Below are positions 34,098 to 45,606 of a stretch of DNA of 64,000 nucleotides, one piece after another. The position numbers were made by a program, and so were the translations under genes. Under the pieces are notes generated by a model that made no database searches, was not told the origin of the DNA, and was given only the letters and a program-made list of their open reading frames with translations. The DNA is from Sequoia sempervirens (lineage: Eukaryota > Streptophyta > Pinopsida > Cupressales > Cupressaceae), in the NCBI GenBank assembly GCA_007258455.2, contig VDFB02254892.1:62001-126000 (forward strand), read 5' to 3'. Within the stretch, counting starts at the first letter, position 1. Each line of letters starts with the position of its first letter.

Positions 34098-34497
34098 AAT
34101 TAAATAATTTCAATTATTTAATTATTTTCTAAAGTCACATGTCCTCTATTAATTAAATAATCTTAATTTATTTAATTCATTCATTCTTATCTTTATTCCC
34201 CCTCGATTAATTAAATAAATTTCATTTATTTAGTTACATCACTAATTAAGTCTATCTTCTTTCTAAAATTAAATAAATGCTTATTTATTTAATTTTTATG
34301 TCATTTTCCACTATAATTAAATGATTACTTTTAATTATTTAATTATTCATTAGCTTTTTCTCTCTTTAATTAAATAAATTTTATTTATTTAATTTAATCC
34401 AATATCTTGTATTTTGAATTAAATCATTATTTAATGCAAAATGATTCCTCCTTATCATAATCTTCTATAATTAAATAATATCTTTATTATTTAATTA
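34098..34497. repeat. Array of AT-rich palindromes in the LTR of element B
   Basis: Seven or eight imperfect palindromes of 25-30 bp of the form ATTAAATAA-loop-TTATTTAAT follow each other about every 50-60 bp. Centres are near 34110, 34163, 34219, 34281, 34330, 34381, 34428 (weak) and 34483. The same array is at 58142-58545 in the 3' LTR, and related palindromes occur in the LTR of element A (10660-10910, 60040-60290). Confidence 0.8.
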
Positions 34498-34767
34498 CTC
34501 ATTGGCCGCTCAAATTTTAAAAAGATTTGATTTTCTCTAACAAACTGCTTTTTCTGTCTTGACCTTATCTTCTACATTTAGTCCTTATCTATCCGTGTCT
34601 CGATTAATCTCCACCATCGATTGAATTATCTTTAATTTAATCTTGATTGTTCATCTTTATCATTTTCTATAATTTATCCCTATCCCCATTCCATGCCTCA
34701 TCTTTTTAATCTTGATCATCGATTAATTATCTCTCAATCTCAACCTTTTATTCGAAATCGGCTTTCC

Positions 34768-34775
34768 TATAAAAG
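34768..34775 (+). promoter_or_regulatory. TATA box in the 5' LTR of element B
   Basis: TATAAAAG followed by GG, about 734 bp into the LTR. The 3' LTR keeps it at 58813-58820 with the same neighbours (CCTATAAAAGGGCTCTATC). It is the probable promoter of the genomic RNA. Confidence 0.7.
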
Positions 34776-35118
34776 GGCTCTATCATTGTCATTTCATCAA
34801 TCTTAGAAGCTTTAGAAATCTTAGACATATTTTTCTATTTTTCCATCTTGCTTAGTAAATCCATAGCCATTTAAAAATCTTTTATATTTTGCTATTACTA
34901 TTATCTTTAGGCCATATTTGCATGCTTAAGTAAAATATGAGGGAAAGTATTATACTACAGAAAAATAGAGAATGTAATGAAGGGGATTAATGGAATGCAT
35001 GAGGATTTGGTGAAATCTTTCGTTTATTTATGCTTTATATTCCATTGTGCTTCATTATTAGCTAGGGTTTATTTTCTTTATGCTTTGTATTTCTAACTTG
35101 GATTTTTCCCTTGCTACA

Positions 35119-35136
35119 TTTGGTGAACCTGACGTG
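35119..35136 (+). promoter_or_regulatory. Primer-binding site of element B
   Basis: TTTGGTGAACCTGACGTG follows the LTR end directly. TGG two bases inside the boundary is the normal position for pairing with the CCA end of a tRNA. I could not assign the tRNA. Confidence 0.65.
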
Positions 35137-36999
35137 AAGGACAAATATTATGTATATTATGTATGATTTCTTTTATTTTGCAGGTTTTAGGTACGGTTCG
35201 ACGCAATCGCCAAGCCAGAGTGACACAATCGCAAGTAGAACGATGCAACTACTTTATGTTAGGATATATTTAGATTTTATTTAATCTCGAGTTATTTATG
35301 TTGAATCTAGCTCATCTAACTCTCTGGTTTATCAATTTAACCCTAGGGTCAGGTTGTAGGAATCATTAAATTATTTGTGTTTGGTAGGTTTTCAAATATT
35401 TTGCAGGTTCGGGTTTGTGCTGCAATTGGCTGTTGTTCACGGCATCCGCCTTTCTTGTTCACTGCAACCATCAGAAATCTGAGTTGCATCTACTCAGGTG
35501 AACCATAATTGCCACCCCCTAAGCCGCAATCAATTTTCCTAAAATGCATTTGATCTCTCGTGTGAACCGCATCTGCCATTTTGCGATGTAACTACCTATT
35601 GAGAGTTTGCTTTTAATTTCTACAAGTTTTTGTTTAGTTTTTTGCATTTCTGGTTCAATAGGTTAGGGTTTTCTAGTTACTGATATTCTATTGGGAGCAT
35701 GTGGCAAGATGAGGAGTATTATGTAATTTTTTTTATTTTGTAGGTTGTTTGTCTAAGGTTCAAAACTAAAACTCTCGTTTGTCGAAGACTTAAATTTGAA
35801 ATTACTAATGAAATCTGATGCAAGACGTTCGTCGAAGACTTGGTTTTGAAACTGATTGTCTGTATAGCTTAGAACACATTTCATTTGGTGCCTAAAAAGA
35901 ATCACTATGTGTTGTGCTTGGTGCTTTTGCATGCTTGTGTTTAGATTAGACCCCAATTTAATAATAAAAGTATCATCTCCCCTTGCACACTTGTGCTATC
36001 CTGGGTGCAAGAGAAATTGTTATTATCTTTAGAGGGCCTGCATTAGTGGGAAAAAATACTCACCCCAAGGGAATGACCCAAGCGGTAACAGGCTAAATCC
36101 AAGTCCTTCTGAACTGCTATAGAAATTTGTGATTTCAAGGAAAGTTTGCAATCAACGGGACATGGTATGTAATATCCCTCCCCCAGTATCGTATGATGTG
36201 AAAATCCTTTGTTATAAGGGTTGGGAGGCCTCTTGAGGGAGTTTATCATAGTACCCCCTAAACTAGAAGCCCTTACAAAACACCTCTCATTTGTAGAAGC
36301 CTATCCTTTTGGTTGTTGCTTGGTATGGTGCAAGGTACAGTAACATGCCTGAAGTTACTCACAACTGACTCCCTTGAGTAGAGATAGAAAATTCTTCCTT
36401 GTGGGGAATTTCAAGTTGGTACGCCCATAGAAGTGAGTGTTGTGGAGGGGAGCCAGTGCCATCAAACTTCTAGGCTATCCACTTTCGAGAGGGATAAGTT
36501 TTCAACACTGATCTGGGGTATTTCAGTGGGCCTATACCAAGTATACACACCCTTTCCACCTAGGATTCATGCTTTTTTGTCTATGTCTATTCTCATTGCA
36601 AAATTAAACTTTTCACACTCAAACCACACAAGAAATAAGTGTCTTTAGACTGTCTTCTATTTTTCCAAAATTTGATCAAATTCAAACAAAAGGACACAAA
36701 TAAACACCTCTATAACTTGAAAAATCAAAATCATATTGAAACACATTTTCAAACCTTGTCAAAAATTACAAAAAAACTAGACTTTATTCATTGTAAATCA
36801 CAACTGCTACTGTGAAACACAACTGATCGTTAAACAACGCAATAGCAAAATTTGAACCACAACTGCTGATAAATGACACATTTGTTAAACCTGAAATGCA
36901 ATTGACTGCCTTGAACTGCAATTTCCTAACACTCAGAAAAAAAAATTGCAATGTCATAATCTGAGGTCAAACATTCAAAATCTATTTCTGATTACCTTT
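35137..36999 (+). other. 5' leader of element B, left part
   Basis: Non-coding leader. It shows repeated words of the type GACGCAATCGC, ACACAATCGC and ACTGCAAT (35190-35240, 35420-35590, 36790-36930). The GGAGGGGAGCCAGTG motif at 36444 is shared with element A. The LINE is inserted at the right end and the leader resumes at 44887. Confidence 0.6.
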
Positions 37000-37060
37000 T
37001 TTATAGTGGTCTCTATACAAAAACTAGAAAAAAATTCTCAAATTTCTTGGACGACAACGG

Positions 37061-38765
37061 GTGTTTGGTTTGAAGTTTGTTGGATCTAGGTCGGGGGACG
37101 GCCTTTCTAGGGATGCGGCAGGCGAGAATGCAGATGACGAACAAGAGGGAGTAGTGTTTGAGGACTGGGGCCCAGAGAAAGGTGGGGATCCAGGTGGAAA
37201 GGTGGCATCCGAAGGTAAGTTTTCCCCTAACTCTTCTCTGAAGTATGGGGTTTGTGGGTCCAGGTGCCTTGGAAACTAGGTTGAGGACAATACTTTGTGG
37301 GATCACTGACGGGAGGATCCAAAGAAGAAGTGGGTTTCACTATTTGGAACCAACCCAAAGGGAAAGTCCATTTTTCCTCCAGTAAGCAATATTTCATCCC
37401 CTGGGAGTGGGAAGTTTTTTATTCTTGTCCCTGACCCAGTAATTGACCATAACGTTTCTCTAATGGATTCATCACTGGTTGGAAAATTTATGGGTCCACG
37501 ACCAAATATTGAGGTTGTTAGGGACTTTGTTAAGAAGAGATGGAGAGTCAAAGGGCAAGTAGAGGTTGTGGCTCTACCTAAAGGTTTTCTCTTTTTCTTT
37601 CTCTTGTGAGGAGGATAAACTAGCAGTTTTGTGTGGTGGTCCTTGGGTCATTGGCAAGTCATCTCTGGCTATCAAGAAGTGGTCCCCAAAAATGGATTTC
37701 TCATATGCTTCCTTTGAGGTAGTGCCTGTTTGGGTGTGTTTACCTAGGTTACCACTAGAGTTTTGAAACAAGGATGTTTTCAAGGGTATTGCTAGCTCCT
37801 TTGGGGAGCTCCTATCCATCGACGCTATGACTTCATCTAGAAAGAGGTTGGTTTTTTCTAGAATCTGTGTGGGGATTACCCAGTCCTTGAATCTACCCTC
37901 GTCAATTGAAATAGTTTCAAAACTTGGAAAATGGACTCAACCAATTGAGTTCGAGACTCTTCCTTTTGTGTGCTTTACTTGTAAAAATTTGGGCACTAGG
38001 CGAAGAAATGTCTGAAAAATAAGCCTAAACCTAATGAGAAGATGGTTTCTAAGGAGACCAAGATTTGGAAGGCTAAAACGGTGGAGAAGCCCCAGGAGGA
38101 GGAGAATAGAGGAGACATTATTATGGAAGGCCAGAAATTTAGTGGGGAGTGTATCCCCAGTCCGGAAGATAAAAAAAGTTGAGGAATCATGATAAGGAAC
38201 TGATAATCTTGCAAATTTTGAAAGAGAGGTTAATGACCCTAACAGAGCAAATGTAGACTCGAGAACAAGGGATTCCCAGGAGGAGGAAAAAGCAGAAGGA
38301 AGGAGTGTTGTAAAGCAGAATGAGAGTTTGAATGTAATTCCAGACTCAGTGACTGATAGTTTGGAGGAAACATCTTGTTATGATCAGAGTAAGGCAAGAG
38401 GGATGGAGGATTTTGAGAAGTCTAGGGAAAATATTTCTCACTCTTCTAGTTAGGATGGGTCTAAAAATTCCCCGGAGATTGTGAAATCTACATTTGGGAA
38501 CTTTGTTGGATCTCCTAGGGGGGATGATGTTAGCCATTCTCTACTAAATAGAGTTGTTGCAGCAAATGACATTATGGATGGGCAAGAATTTATGGGTCTA
38601 GAAGATCTAGATCTTGAAGAGGAGAGCCTATACACTAAAGTTGAGAAGAAGAAGAGAAAAAAGGGGAATAATACAGTGGGGGTTTCTACAAGAAACAGAT
38701 CAAAAGCAGATGTGGGAGTTTTGAGAGGTTCGGGTAGAAAATCAACTAAATGGCATAGAGAATAG
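37061..38765 (+). pseudogene. LINE ORF1, DUF4283 RNA-binding type
   Basis: The region 37330-37770 encodes the DUF4283 domain: SLVGKFMGPRPNIEVVRDFV, KKRWRVKGQVEVVALPKG, then after a frameshift near 37580 FSCEEDKLAVLCGGPWVIGK and VPVWVCLPRLPLEF. A zinc-knuckle start, ETLPFVCFTCKNLG, lies near 37950-37995, but its His and last Cys are lost through a frameshift. The remaining 38040-38765 is a charged, low-complexity tail with EEESLYTKVEKKKRKKG. ORF1 proteins of plant L1-type LINEs bind the element RNA. The start is uncertain and may lie slightly upstream of 37061. Confidence 0.75.
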
Positions 38766-38836
38766 GTATGCTTACAAAACATTATGGATGGAACTCAAAA
38801 AACCATCATGGATTTATGCAAAACCCCATCAAAAAA

Positions 38837-39621
38837 ATGAAGTTTATGTCATGGAATATTCGGGGACTAAACAGTTCCCATAAACAAGAAATTTTGCGCA
38901 ATTTTGCTAGGAACCATAAGCCTGACATCTTAATTATTCAGGAGTCAAAATTCCCAAAGATCAGGTGGAGAAGATTAAGATATTCAAGAATGGTGGTGTG
39001 CAGGGCAGGAGTTCAGATGGTGCCTCTAGGGGTTTAGTGACTTTTTGAAATCAAGATCATATTCAAGGTACTCCGATTTTGGAAGATGCCAATCATGTGG
39101 CTACTAGATTTAAGCAGATCATAGATGATTTCAGCTGGATCTTGTCTAATATCTATGCGCCCGATAGTAAGTCTACTAGAAGGAGTTTTTGGAAAGGACT
39201 TGAGTCTTTTAGATCCTATTTTTCACATGAGAACTGGATTATCATGGGGGATTTTAACACACCTTTGCTAGGGTCCAAAAAAATTGGTGGATCTCAGATA
39301 CAGTTGGATAGTAAGATGGATTCGATGGACTTTATCAACTCTCAATGTTTGCATGATGTGGACCTCAAGGGGGCTACCTATACCTGGTCTAACAGGAAGG
39401 CTGGGAATGATCTTATTCAAGTCCAGCTTGACAGGGCCCTAATTTTGGATAACTGGTTGAAGGACTACTTTTTCTCGTTAAATGCTCTCTCTAGAATTAG
39501 CTCGGACCATTTCCCTATAATTTTTGTGGTTGACTCTATGTCAGGTAAGAGAAATTTTCCTTTTAGATTTGAAAAAATGTGGTTGTCTCATCCTAATATC
39601 TTTAATTGCATTCAAGAATGA
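38837..39621 (+). pseudogene. LINE ORF2 endonuclease domain (EEP/APE type)
   Basis: Starts MKFMSWNIRGLNSSHKQ at 38837. The conserved steps of the exonuclease-endonuclease-phosphatase fold are all visible: SWNIRGL, ILIIQESKF, ILSNIYAPDS, WIIMGDFNTPL, ATYTWSNRKAG, LDRAL and SSDHFPI (near 39505). A frameshift near 38970-39030 and a stop at 39621 break the frame. The domain nicks target DNA to prime reverse transcription. Confidence 0.88.
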
Positions 39622-41735
39622 TGGGATATAAATGTCAGTGGGACTGCCATGTTTAGAGTTGCCAAGAAGCTTGGTGAGGTCAAAACGAAGGTCAAGACCT
39701 GGAACAAGGAAGTTTTGGGGGATATTTTTGAGTCTAAGGCTGCTATCCAACAGGATTTAAGGGACATTCAAGACTGTATCCAGAAAGAAGGTATTGTGGG
39801 AGACTCCCTTCCTAAGGAAAATGAAATTCTTTCAAGATATCATGATATTATCTCAAAAGAAGAGGACTACTGGAAACAGATATCTAGATATGTTTGGCTT
39901 TTTGTTGGGGATAAGAACACCAAGTTTTTCCATCTGACCACCATGAAACATAGGGCCTCCAATCGCATAGCCTATATTATGAAGGATGGGGTTAAAATTG
40001 ACGAGGAAGAGATCAGGAGTGAGGCTATTAAGTTCTTTGCTAACCTCCTTTCTTCTGGAGAGGATTTGGATGTGAGTGCTCAGCAAACTCTTATTGAGAC
40101 TATTCCTAATATTCTAAATGAGCATCAAAATAGACTCTTGATGGCTATCCCTTCACAAGATGAGGTTAGGAAGGAAATTTTTTCTTTCGAAGGGAATAAG
40201 GCCCCTGGCCCAGATGGGTTCCCCATGTTCTTTTTCCAAGTCTTCTGGGAAATCATGGCTGATGATGTGACTAGTGTTGTTAAGGAGTTTTTTGGAGCTA
40301 GGAAATTGTTGAAAGAGCTTAATCCTGCTTTTATTGCTCTCATTTCTAAATTCCCTGGTGCTGATACTTTTGATTATTTCTGCCCTATCAGTTTATGCAA
40401 TTCTTTCTATAAGATCATTTCTAAAGTGATAACCTATAGGCTTCTCAGGGTTCTTCTGTTGTTGATTTCTCCCCAGTAGAGTGGTTTTGTTCCAGGAAGA
40501 CAGATTATGGATTCTATTATTACGGTTCATGAGAATATCCACTCCCTTGAAGCTTCAAAAAATAAAAGTTTTTTTCTCAAGTTGGATATGGCTAAGGCCT
40601 ATGATAGGGTGGACTGGAATTTTTTGATTAAAGTGCTAAAAGCTTTTGGGTTCTCTGAAATATTTTTACAAATGATACGAGAATTGATTTCTACCACCAA
40701 TACATCAGTCATCATAAATGGCTCTCCTTCCCATTTTTTAAGGTGTCGAGAGGAGTCAGACAAGGGGATCATGTGTCTCCTATTCTCTTTACCCTGATGG
40801 CAGAAAGTCTGGGAAGGCTTCTGCATAAAAAAGTGATGGAAGGAAGTTTGAAAGGGTTAAGACCTTCTTCGGCAAACCTGTCCTGTTCACACCAACAGTT
40901 TGTGGATGATACGATGCTTATGGGAAGTGCTACTATTGGTGAAGCTAGAGCTATAAAGAGTTGTCTTATACATTATGAGGAAGGTTCAGGGAAAAAAATT
41001 AATAGGGCTAAAAGTTCACTCTATTTTTTCAATAGCCCTTAGCACAGACAAAGGAAGATTGCAAATATTTTAGGTTGTGGTGTTAATTCTCTTCCTTCTC
41101 CTTACTTGGGTCTTCCTTTAGGGTCCAAACCTCCGAATTATTTTTGGATCTCTCTTGTGGACAGGTTTAACAGGAAGTCGGTTGGCTGGAAAGGGTTCCT
41201 CTTGAGTCAAGCTGGTAAAGTTTTGTTACTTAAGGCTTCTCTTCAGAATTTTTAAGTTTACGCCCTTAGTTTGTTTAAGATCCCTACTAAGTTTGTTGAG
41301 GTCATTGAAAAGATCCAGAAACGTTTTCTTTCGTCAGGGGTTGAGGAGAAGAAGAGGATTTCATTGGTTGCTTGGGATAATGTGTGCAAACCTAAGAAGT
41401 TTGGGGGTCTTGGCTTGAGGAACATTAGAGTGTTTAATAAAGCCCTTCTTTCAAAGCAAGTTTGGAGGACTTTTGCAAACATTCGTGAATGGAATACTAT
41501 TTGGCACAGCAAATATTTGTGGGGGGCTAATTCTTTTCAAGATTTTCTTAATTCTCATAATCTCCCTATTGGTTCTTCCCTATGGAAGAACACAATTAAG
41601 GCTAGGGACCTTGATGGTAAAGAAGCTTGTTGGAAGCTGGGAGATGGCAAGAAAATCCGGTTCTGGGAAGATCAGTGGATTGGTAATGATTGTCTGTTTA
41701 ATCTTGACCTATGGGAATTATATGGAGGACTGTAA
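39622..41735 (+). pseudogene. LINE ORF2 reverse transcriptase domain
   Basis: RT motifs in order: GNKAPGPDGFPMFFFQVFWE (40190-40250), a PISLCNSFYKIISKVI block, SGFVPGRQIMDSI (40480-40515), LKLDMAKAYDRVDW (40578-40620, first Asp), SRGVRQGDHVSPILFTLMAE (40745-40800) and QQFVDDTMLMGSA (40898-40935). The FVDD box keeps both catalytic Asp residues. The thumb and C-terminal part, to 41735, include KKFGGLGLRNIRVFNKALLS. There are stops at 40477 and 41040 and a frameshift near 40745. This enzyme would copy LINE RNA at the nicked target. Confidence 0.9.
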
Positions 41736-41874
41736 ATCTAGGTTTGGCTGCTTGGTTGGGGATTACTGGAGGAATAATCAATGGATTGATATTTCTTCAA
41801 TTAGTTTGGATCTCCAGCCTCTATAGGCCCTTCTCAATTCGATCAGGCTTAGTTCACAGGGTCGGGAGGACTCT

Positions 41875-43059
41875 ATGGTATGGAAGTTGTCTTCCTCAGG
41901 AATTTATTTTGTCTCTTCTGTGGTGGCCTCATGTTACTCTTTCCTCCACTACCCTTCCTGGGCTAAGGTATGGGTGCACAACCTTACTCTGAAAGTCAAC
42001 ATGTTTGCTTGGTTTCTCCTTCAGAACAAACTGTTGACTAATGATAATATTTATAAGAGGGGGTTCTCTTTTCCTAATAGGTGTTATTTGTGTTGTGTTA
42101 AGGCAGAGACTTCATCACATCTTTTTCTCCTTTTTCCTTTTTCTTATGCCATTTGGTGTAGGATTTTGCAAATGTGGGATCTTAGCTAGGTTTTTCTTGG
42201 AACTATCTTGGATTTTTATAATCAATGGAAGGCCCCCTCAAAAAATTGGGTGTTGAATCTGCTTTGGAACTATATCTTTCCTCACCTTGCTTGGGGTGTT
42301 TGGAAAGAACACAATAACAGAATCTTCAGGGATGTGGCTCTTTTGGAGGAAGTGGTCTATGGTAAGATTATAAGAGTTGTGGTTGAAAACTTTAATTTGC
42401 TCAATAACAGGGAGAAAGGAAAAGGTAAGGTTAGCTTTCAAGAGTATGAGATCAGAGTGGTGGAAGCTTGGAAAATTAATGTGGACATGTCCAATATTTC
42501 CAAGCTTACCAAGGGACCTAGAGATGGTATCTTTTGGAGTCTCCCTCCTCCTGGTTGCATTAAAATCAATTTTGATGGCGCAGCCAAGGGAAATTTGAGG
42601 TCAGCCAGGAGCAGAGGGGTGATAAGGGATGAGAATGGTTGCTTCATTGCAGCAGTGGCGATTCCCTTAGGCACTCAGACCAACCATGTAGCCGAAGCAA
42701 CTAGAGTGTTTCAGGCCTTGAAGTTGGCTAGCCAATTGAAGTTCAAAAAATTTTAGATTGAAGGGGATTCAAATAATATAATACAATGCTTAAAGGGCCT
42801 TCAGAAACCCTCATGGTCTATAGAGAATTGGATAGACCTTTCTAAGGAAATTATTAATAACTTTGAGAAAAGTTATATTTTGCATGCTTTTGGGGAAATA
42901 AATACGGTGGCGGACTTTTTTGCCAACAAGGGAGTTAAAGCTCAGGAAAAGATGAGGTTGCAGGGGTATGATGAGTTGGAGGCTGATGTCAAGGCCCTAA
43001 TTATGTATGACCGTGTTCATGGGAAGGTGCAATTCCCCATTCCCCCGAATGATGGCTAA
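41875..43059 (+). pseudogene. LINE ORF2 zf-RVT region and RNase H domain
   Basis: The zf-RVT region is at 41875-42189: KVWVHNLTLKVNMFAWFLLQ, FPNRCYLCCVKAETSSHLFL. RNase H follows: GCIKINFDGAAKGN (42555-42595), HVAEATRVFQALKLAS (42685-42730), a stop at 42754, then IEGDSNNIIQCL and INTVADFFANKG (42899-42935). The expected D, E, D and final D positions are all present. The frame ends at TAA 43057-43059. Plant L1-type LINEs with a plant-like RNase H at the end of ORF2 are known. Confidence 0.85.
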
Positions 43060-43234
43060 TTGTCCTTCCTTGCAATCTTGGGACTGCAAGTTAATTATTA
43101 CTCATAGTCAGCCGATGAGTAATCATTTTATTTCCTGTTTGAATTATGTAAGTTTCGCATGCTTTCTGGGAATTTTAGGCATTTGTTTTTTTGAGCTTCT
43201 AGATACTTTTGTTCCTTTCTGCAAGACAACCAAC

Positions 43235-44834
43235 ATGGGTGGCGAGATTCATAGGGTGGAGCCGATGAGTAGCAAATAGTTAAGGAATAATTTGAAGCTC
43301 TAGAAGAAGTTGGAAAAGGGTGGCATTACTGTTTTAATTGAGAAACTCCATGGCTGGGATCCAGAGGTTACTAGGGTTTTTTCCAAAGATTGGAACGATG
43401 CTGAGATAAACTTGTTTGGCAGACAAGTGGTCATCAATGAACAGTTTGTTGTTGAGATTACGGGCCTCTCTATGGAGGGTATGAAGTTCTATAGGGACAG
43501 AAAGCTTTCTGACGAGGCGGTCAACAAATTTCCAAAGTTGGAAGTTGAGAGGGAGGATTTACGAAGGACTTCCAGAAGCTATTATGATTCGGACAGGATT
43601 GTCTCGCACTGAAGGAGGGTCTTGAACGTGCTAATGGATTATGTCACTTTGGATGGCCATTATACCAGAGTCTTTGGGCATCATTTCATCCTCCTTAACC
43701 ACTTTAGGCATCAGGTCAGGGTTTCATTCCCTTTTTATCTCACCTCTTCTCTGAATTCCAGTTTGAAAATCCATAGACAAAACCCTACCAAGCATTCCAT
43801 TCTCCATGAAGGATTGCTTGTCCTTATTTATGATCATTTTAAATCCATGTCAGCTCTGCCACACCAGACTCCTTCGTCTAAGGAAAGGGTTGTTGGTAAG
43901 GGGAAAGGAAAATCTAGTGATTCTCCCCAAAAGAAGGGTAAGAGAGGTTTCGGAGGACCCCTCCTATGATGAGAATGACAAGGAATCACAATCTTTGTTG
44001 TCTGAGTACTCCAACTACCCTGCTACCGACAGAGAAAAGAGGCCCCGATTTCCTATGGATCTCAAGGCAAAGCATCACTATTTCAAGGAGGAATGGGAAC
44101 TTCCTACTAATATTCTTGCTATAGCCCGCAATGGGTCTATGGACTTTTTCAGGTTAATGAGATGGGTTTTCTTTGAAATTAAGGAGATTAAGCTGAACCA
44201 GAGAGCCATGAGTAGTAAAATGGAGAAAGTTGATGACAATAAAAATAGAGGTAGTGGTAGTGGTAGGGCCACTGATTTATGGACGGAGGAAGAGAGGTAT
44301 ATGGTTGAGTGCCTCAAGAAAATTGTTGATGAGTTATAGGATTTCAAAAGTAACCATGAAGGCAAGCAGGCTGAGATGGAGGAGCAGTTGAGGAATATCA
44401 AAAACTCTCTCCACAAAGTGTTGGTTATGTGCCATAAGATTTTAAAATCCACTACTGAGACCATGAGTACCATGGTGGAGAATCTGGGAAATGATCATCA
44501 TGTTAAAATTGTTGTGTTTCTTGATTTGGACAAAGAGAAAGGGCAGTCAGATAGTGGGGGACCAAGCAACAAGACCAGAGTGAATTTGAAAAGGAAGGAA
44601 GACCAGGATTTAGTGAACATCCAGGAGATCAAGAAGTTTGCACTTAATATGAACAAATTGGAGCAGGAGGCGGCGGAGATCCTCAAGAATCTGGCCTATT
44701 GGCTGGTTGTTTTGTGGTTTTTTGTTAGTTTTTTGTTGTGTTGCATTGGTTTCCACTGTTTACTTCTTAGTGGGCAGCGTGTTGCTTTTTTTTGGGCTCT
44801 GTTAATGTTCTATCTTTCGCTATCTTACTGTTAA
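43235..44834 (+). pseudogene. LINE third ORF, unknown function
   Basis: Beginning MGGEIHRVEPMSSK at 43235, a frame of about 530 codons lies between the RNase H stop and the LINE 3' end, on the same strand. It is broken by stops at 43277, near 43301, at 43610 and at 44337, and by one frameshift near 43960. The N-terminal half is compact (LIEKLHGWDPEVTRVFSKDW, VVINEQFVVEITGLSMEGMK, TRVFGHHFILLNHFRHQVRV). The middle is lysine-rich (KGKGKSSDSPQKKGKRG). The C-terminal part is long charged helices, probably coiled coil, and the last 40 residues are hydrophobic. I do not recognise a named domain. The first part vaguely resembles plant-specific transposon-linked domains of the PMD/aminotransferase-like group, but I would not assign it. 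Confidence 0.6.
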
Positions 44835-44886
44835 GGGTTTTGGGATCCCTTCAAAACCTGTTTGTTACATAATCAAAAATAATAGG

Positions 44887-45606
44887 CATATCATTTGCAA
44901 AATTTAGTTGTATTGTAGAATTCTTCATCACCTTCAGATTAGTTAAACTCTTAGGTCATTATTTGTAGATTTCAGAATAGGCCAACTTTCCATACTTTGT
45001 ACAAACCTTTGCTTCAAGGAAAATTTTCATTGGACAAAATCTCTTGTCACACTTGTCATCTTTGTCATTTTGGTGAGTCTTTTCCAGGTCTAGTTTGGGA
45101 ACTCACTTTGTCTCTTGGTCATTTCACTTGGTCTCACAAAAGGTCCTTTGACAATTCAAATTGAAGCATTGGCTAAACTCTGGATGGTTAGTAACCTCTT
45201 CTCAAATCTCCCAAAGTTGATTACCTTTGAGATTTTTCCTACACCTTGCATTTAGAATACATCATAGCATACTTAAACTTTTCCATAACATATCAAAACT
45301 AGACGTCATTACTCGCCACCTTGCATTGGAAATTCCTCTTAGACATCATTTATCACTTTGCATTATACATTCCCCTTAGACATTATTATCATTTTGCATC
45401 ATTTCCACTTTACATTAGACATCCAACAAACCCTTTAGAAATTATTGACACATTTCATTCCTTATTTTCCAAAAAAGACTAAAAACATAGTTGCATTAGC
45501 ATTCATTCCTTATATCCAAAAAATCCAAAAACACAGACTTAGTATCATTTCCATCCATAGACATAGTCCCATATCATTTGCATTTCCCCTTTTGAGAAAA
45601 TCTTAC
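44887..45606 (+). other. 5' leader of element B, right part
   Basis: Non-coding stretch between the LINE and gag. Short repeats of TTAGACATCATT/TTGCATTA type occur at 45295-45420. It continues the leader broken at about 36999. Confidence 0.55.

Larger units (their letters stand above)
34034..35118 (+). repeat. 5' LTR of element B
   Basis: Begins TGTAAACACTAAAAATTG and ends CCCTTGCTACA. It is the same length as the 3' LTR. In the first 124 bp I count 6 differences between the two, all transitions. It contains the palindrome array (34098-34497) and a TATA box at 34768. Confidence 0.92.
37000..44886 (+). mobile_element. Plant LINE with RNase H and an extra third ORF
   Basis: A non-LTR retrotransposon in the leader of element B. 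ORF1 has a DUF4283 domain. ORF2 holds an apurinic-type endonuclease, RT, zf-RVT region and RNase H. A third long reading frame follows at 43235-44834. The 3' end, GGTTTTGGGATCCC...ATAATCAAAAATAA near 44840-44884, has the short A-rich tail of plant LINEs. Start and end are approximate, since no target-site duplication could be found by eye. In-frame stops and a few frameshifts show that it is dead, though its RT catalytic FVDD is intact. Confidence 0.85.

Noticed and set aside
33955..35118. A and B treated as one element with shared LTRs, since both LTRs begin TGTAGACACT.
   Set aside because: Lengths differ (1279-1280 versus 1085 bp), sequences do not align after the first bases, and the target duplication at 34029/59165 shows two separate insertions.
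44078..44473. 131-codon minus-strand frame in the LINE.
   Set aside because: Antisense shadow of the third LINE ORF; Ser/Leu-rich because of the opposite Lys/Glu-rich helix.
36990..44890. Target-site duplication of the LINE.
   Set aside because: Compared about 60 bp on each side and found no convincing direct repeat; limits therefore left approximate.
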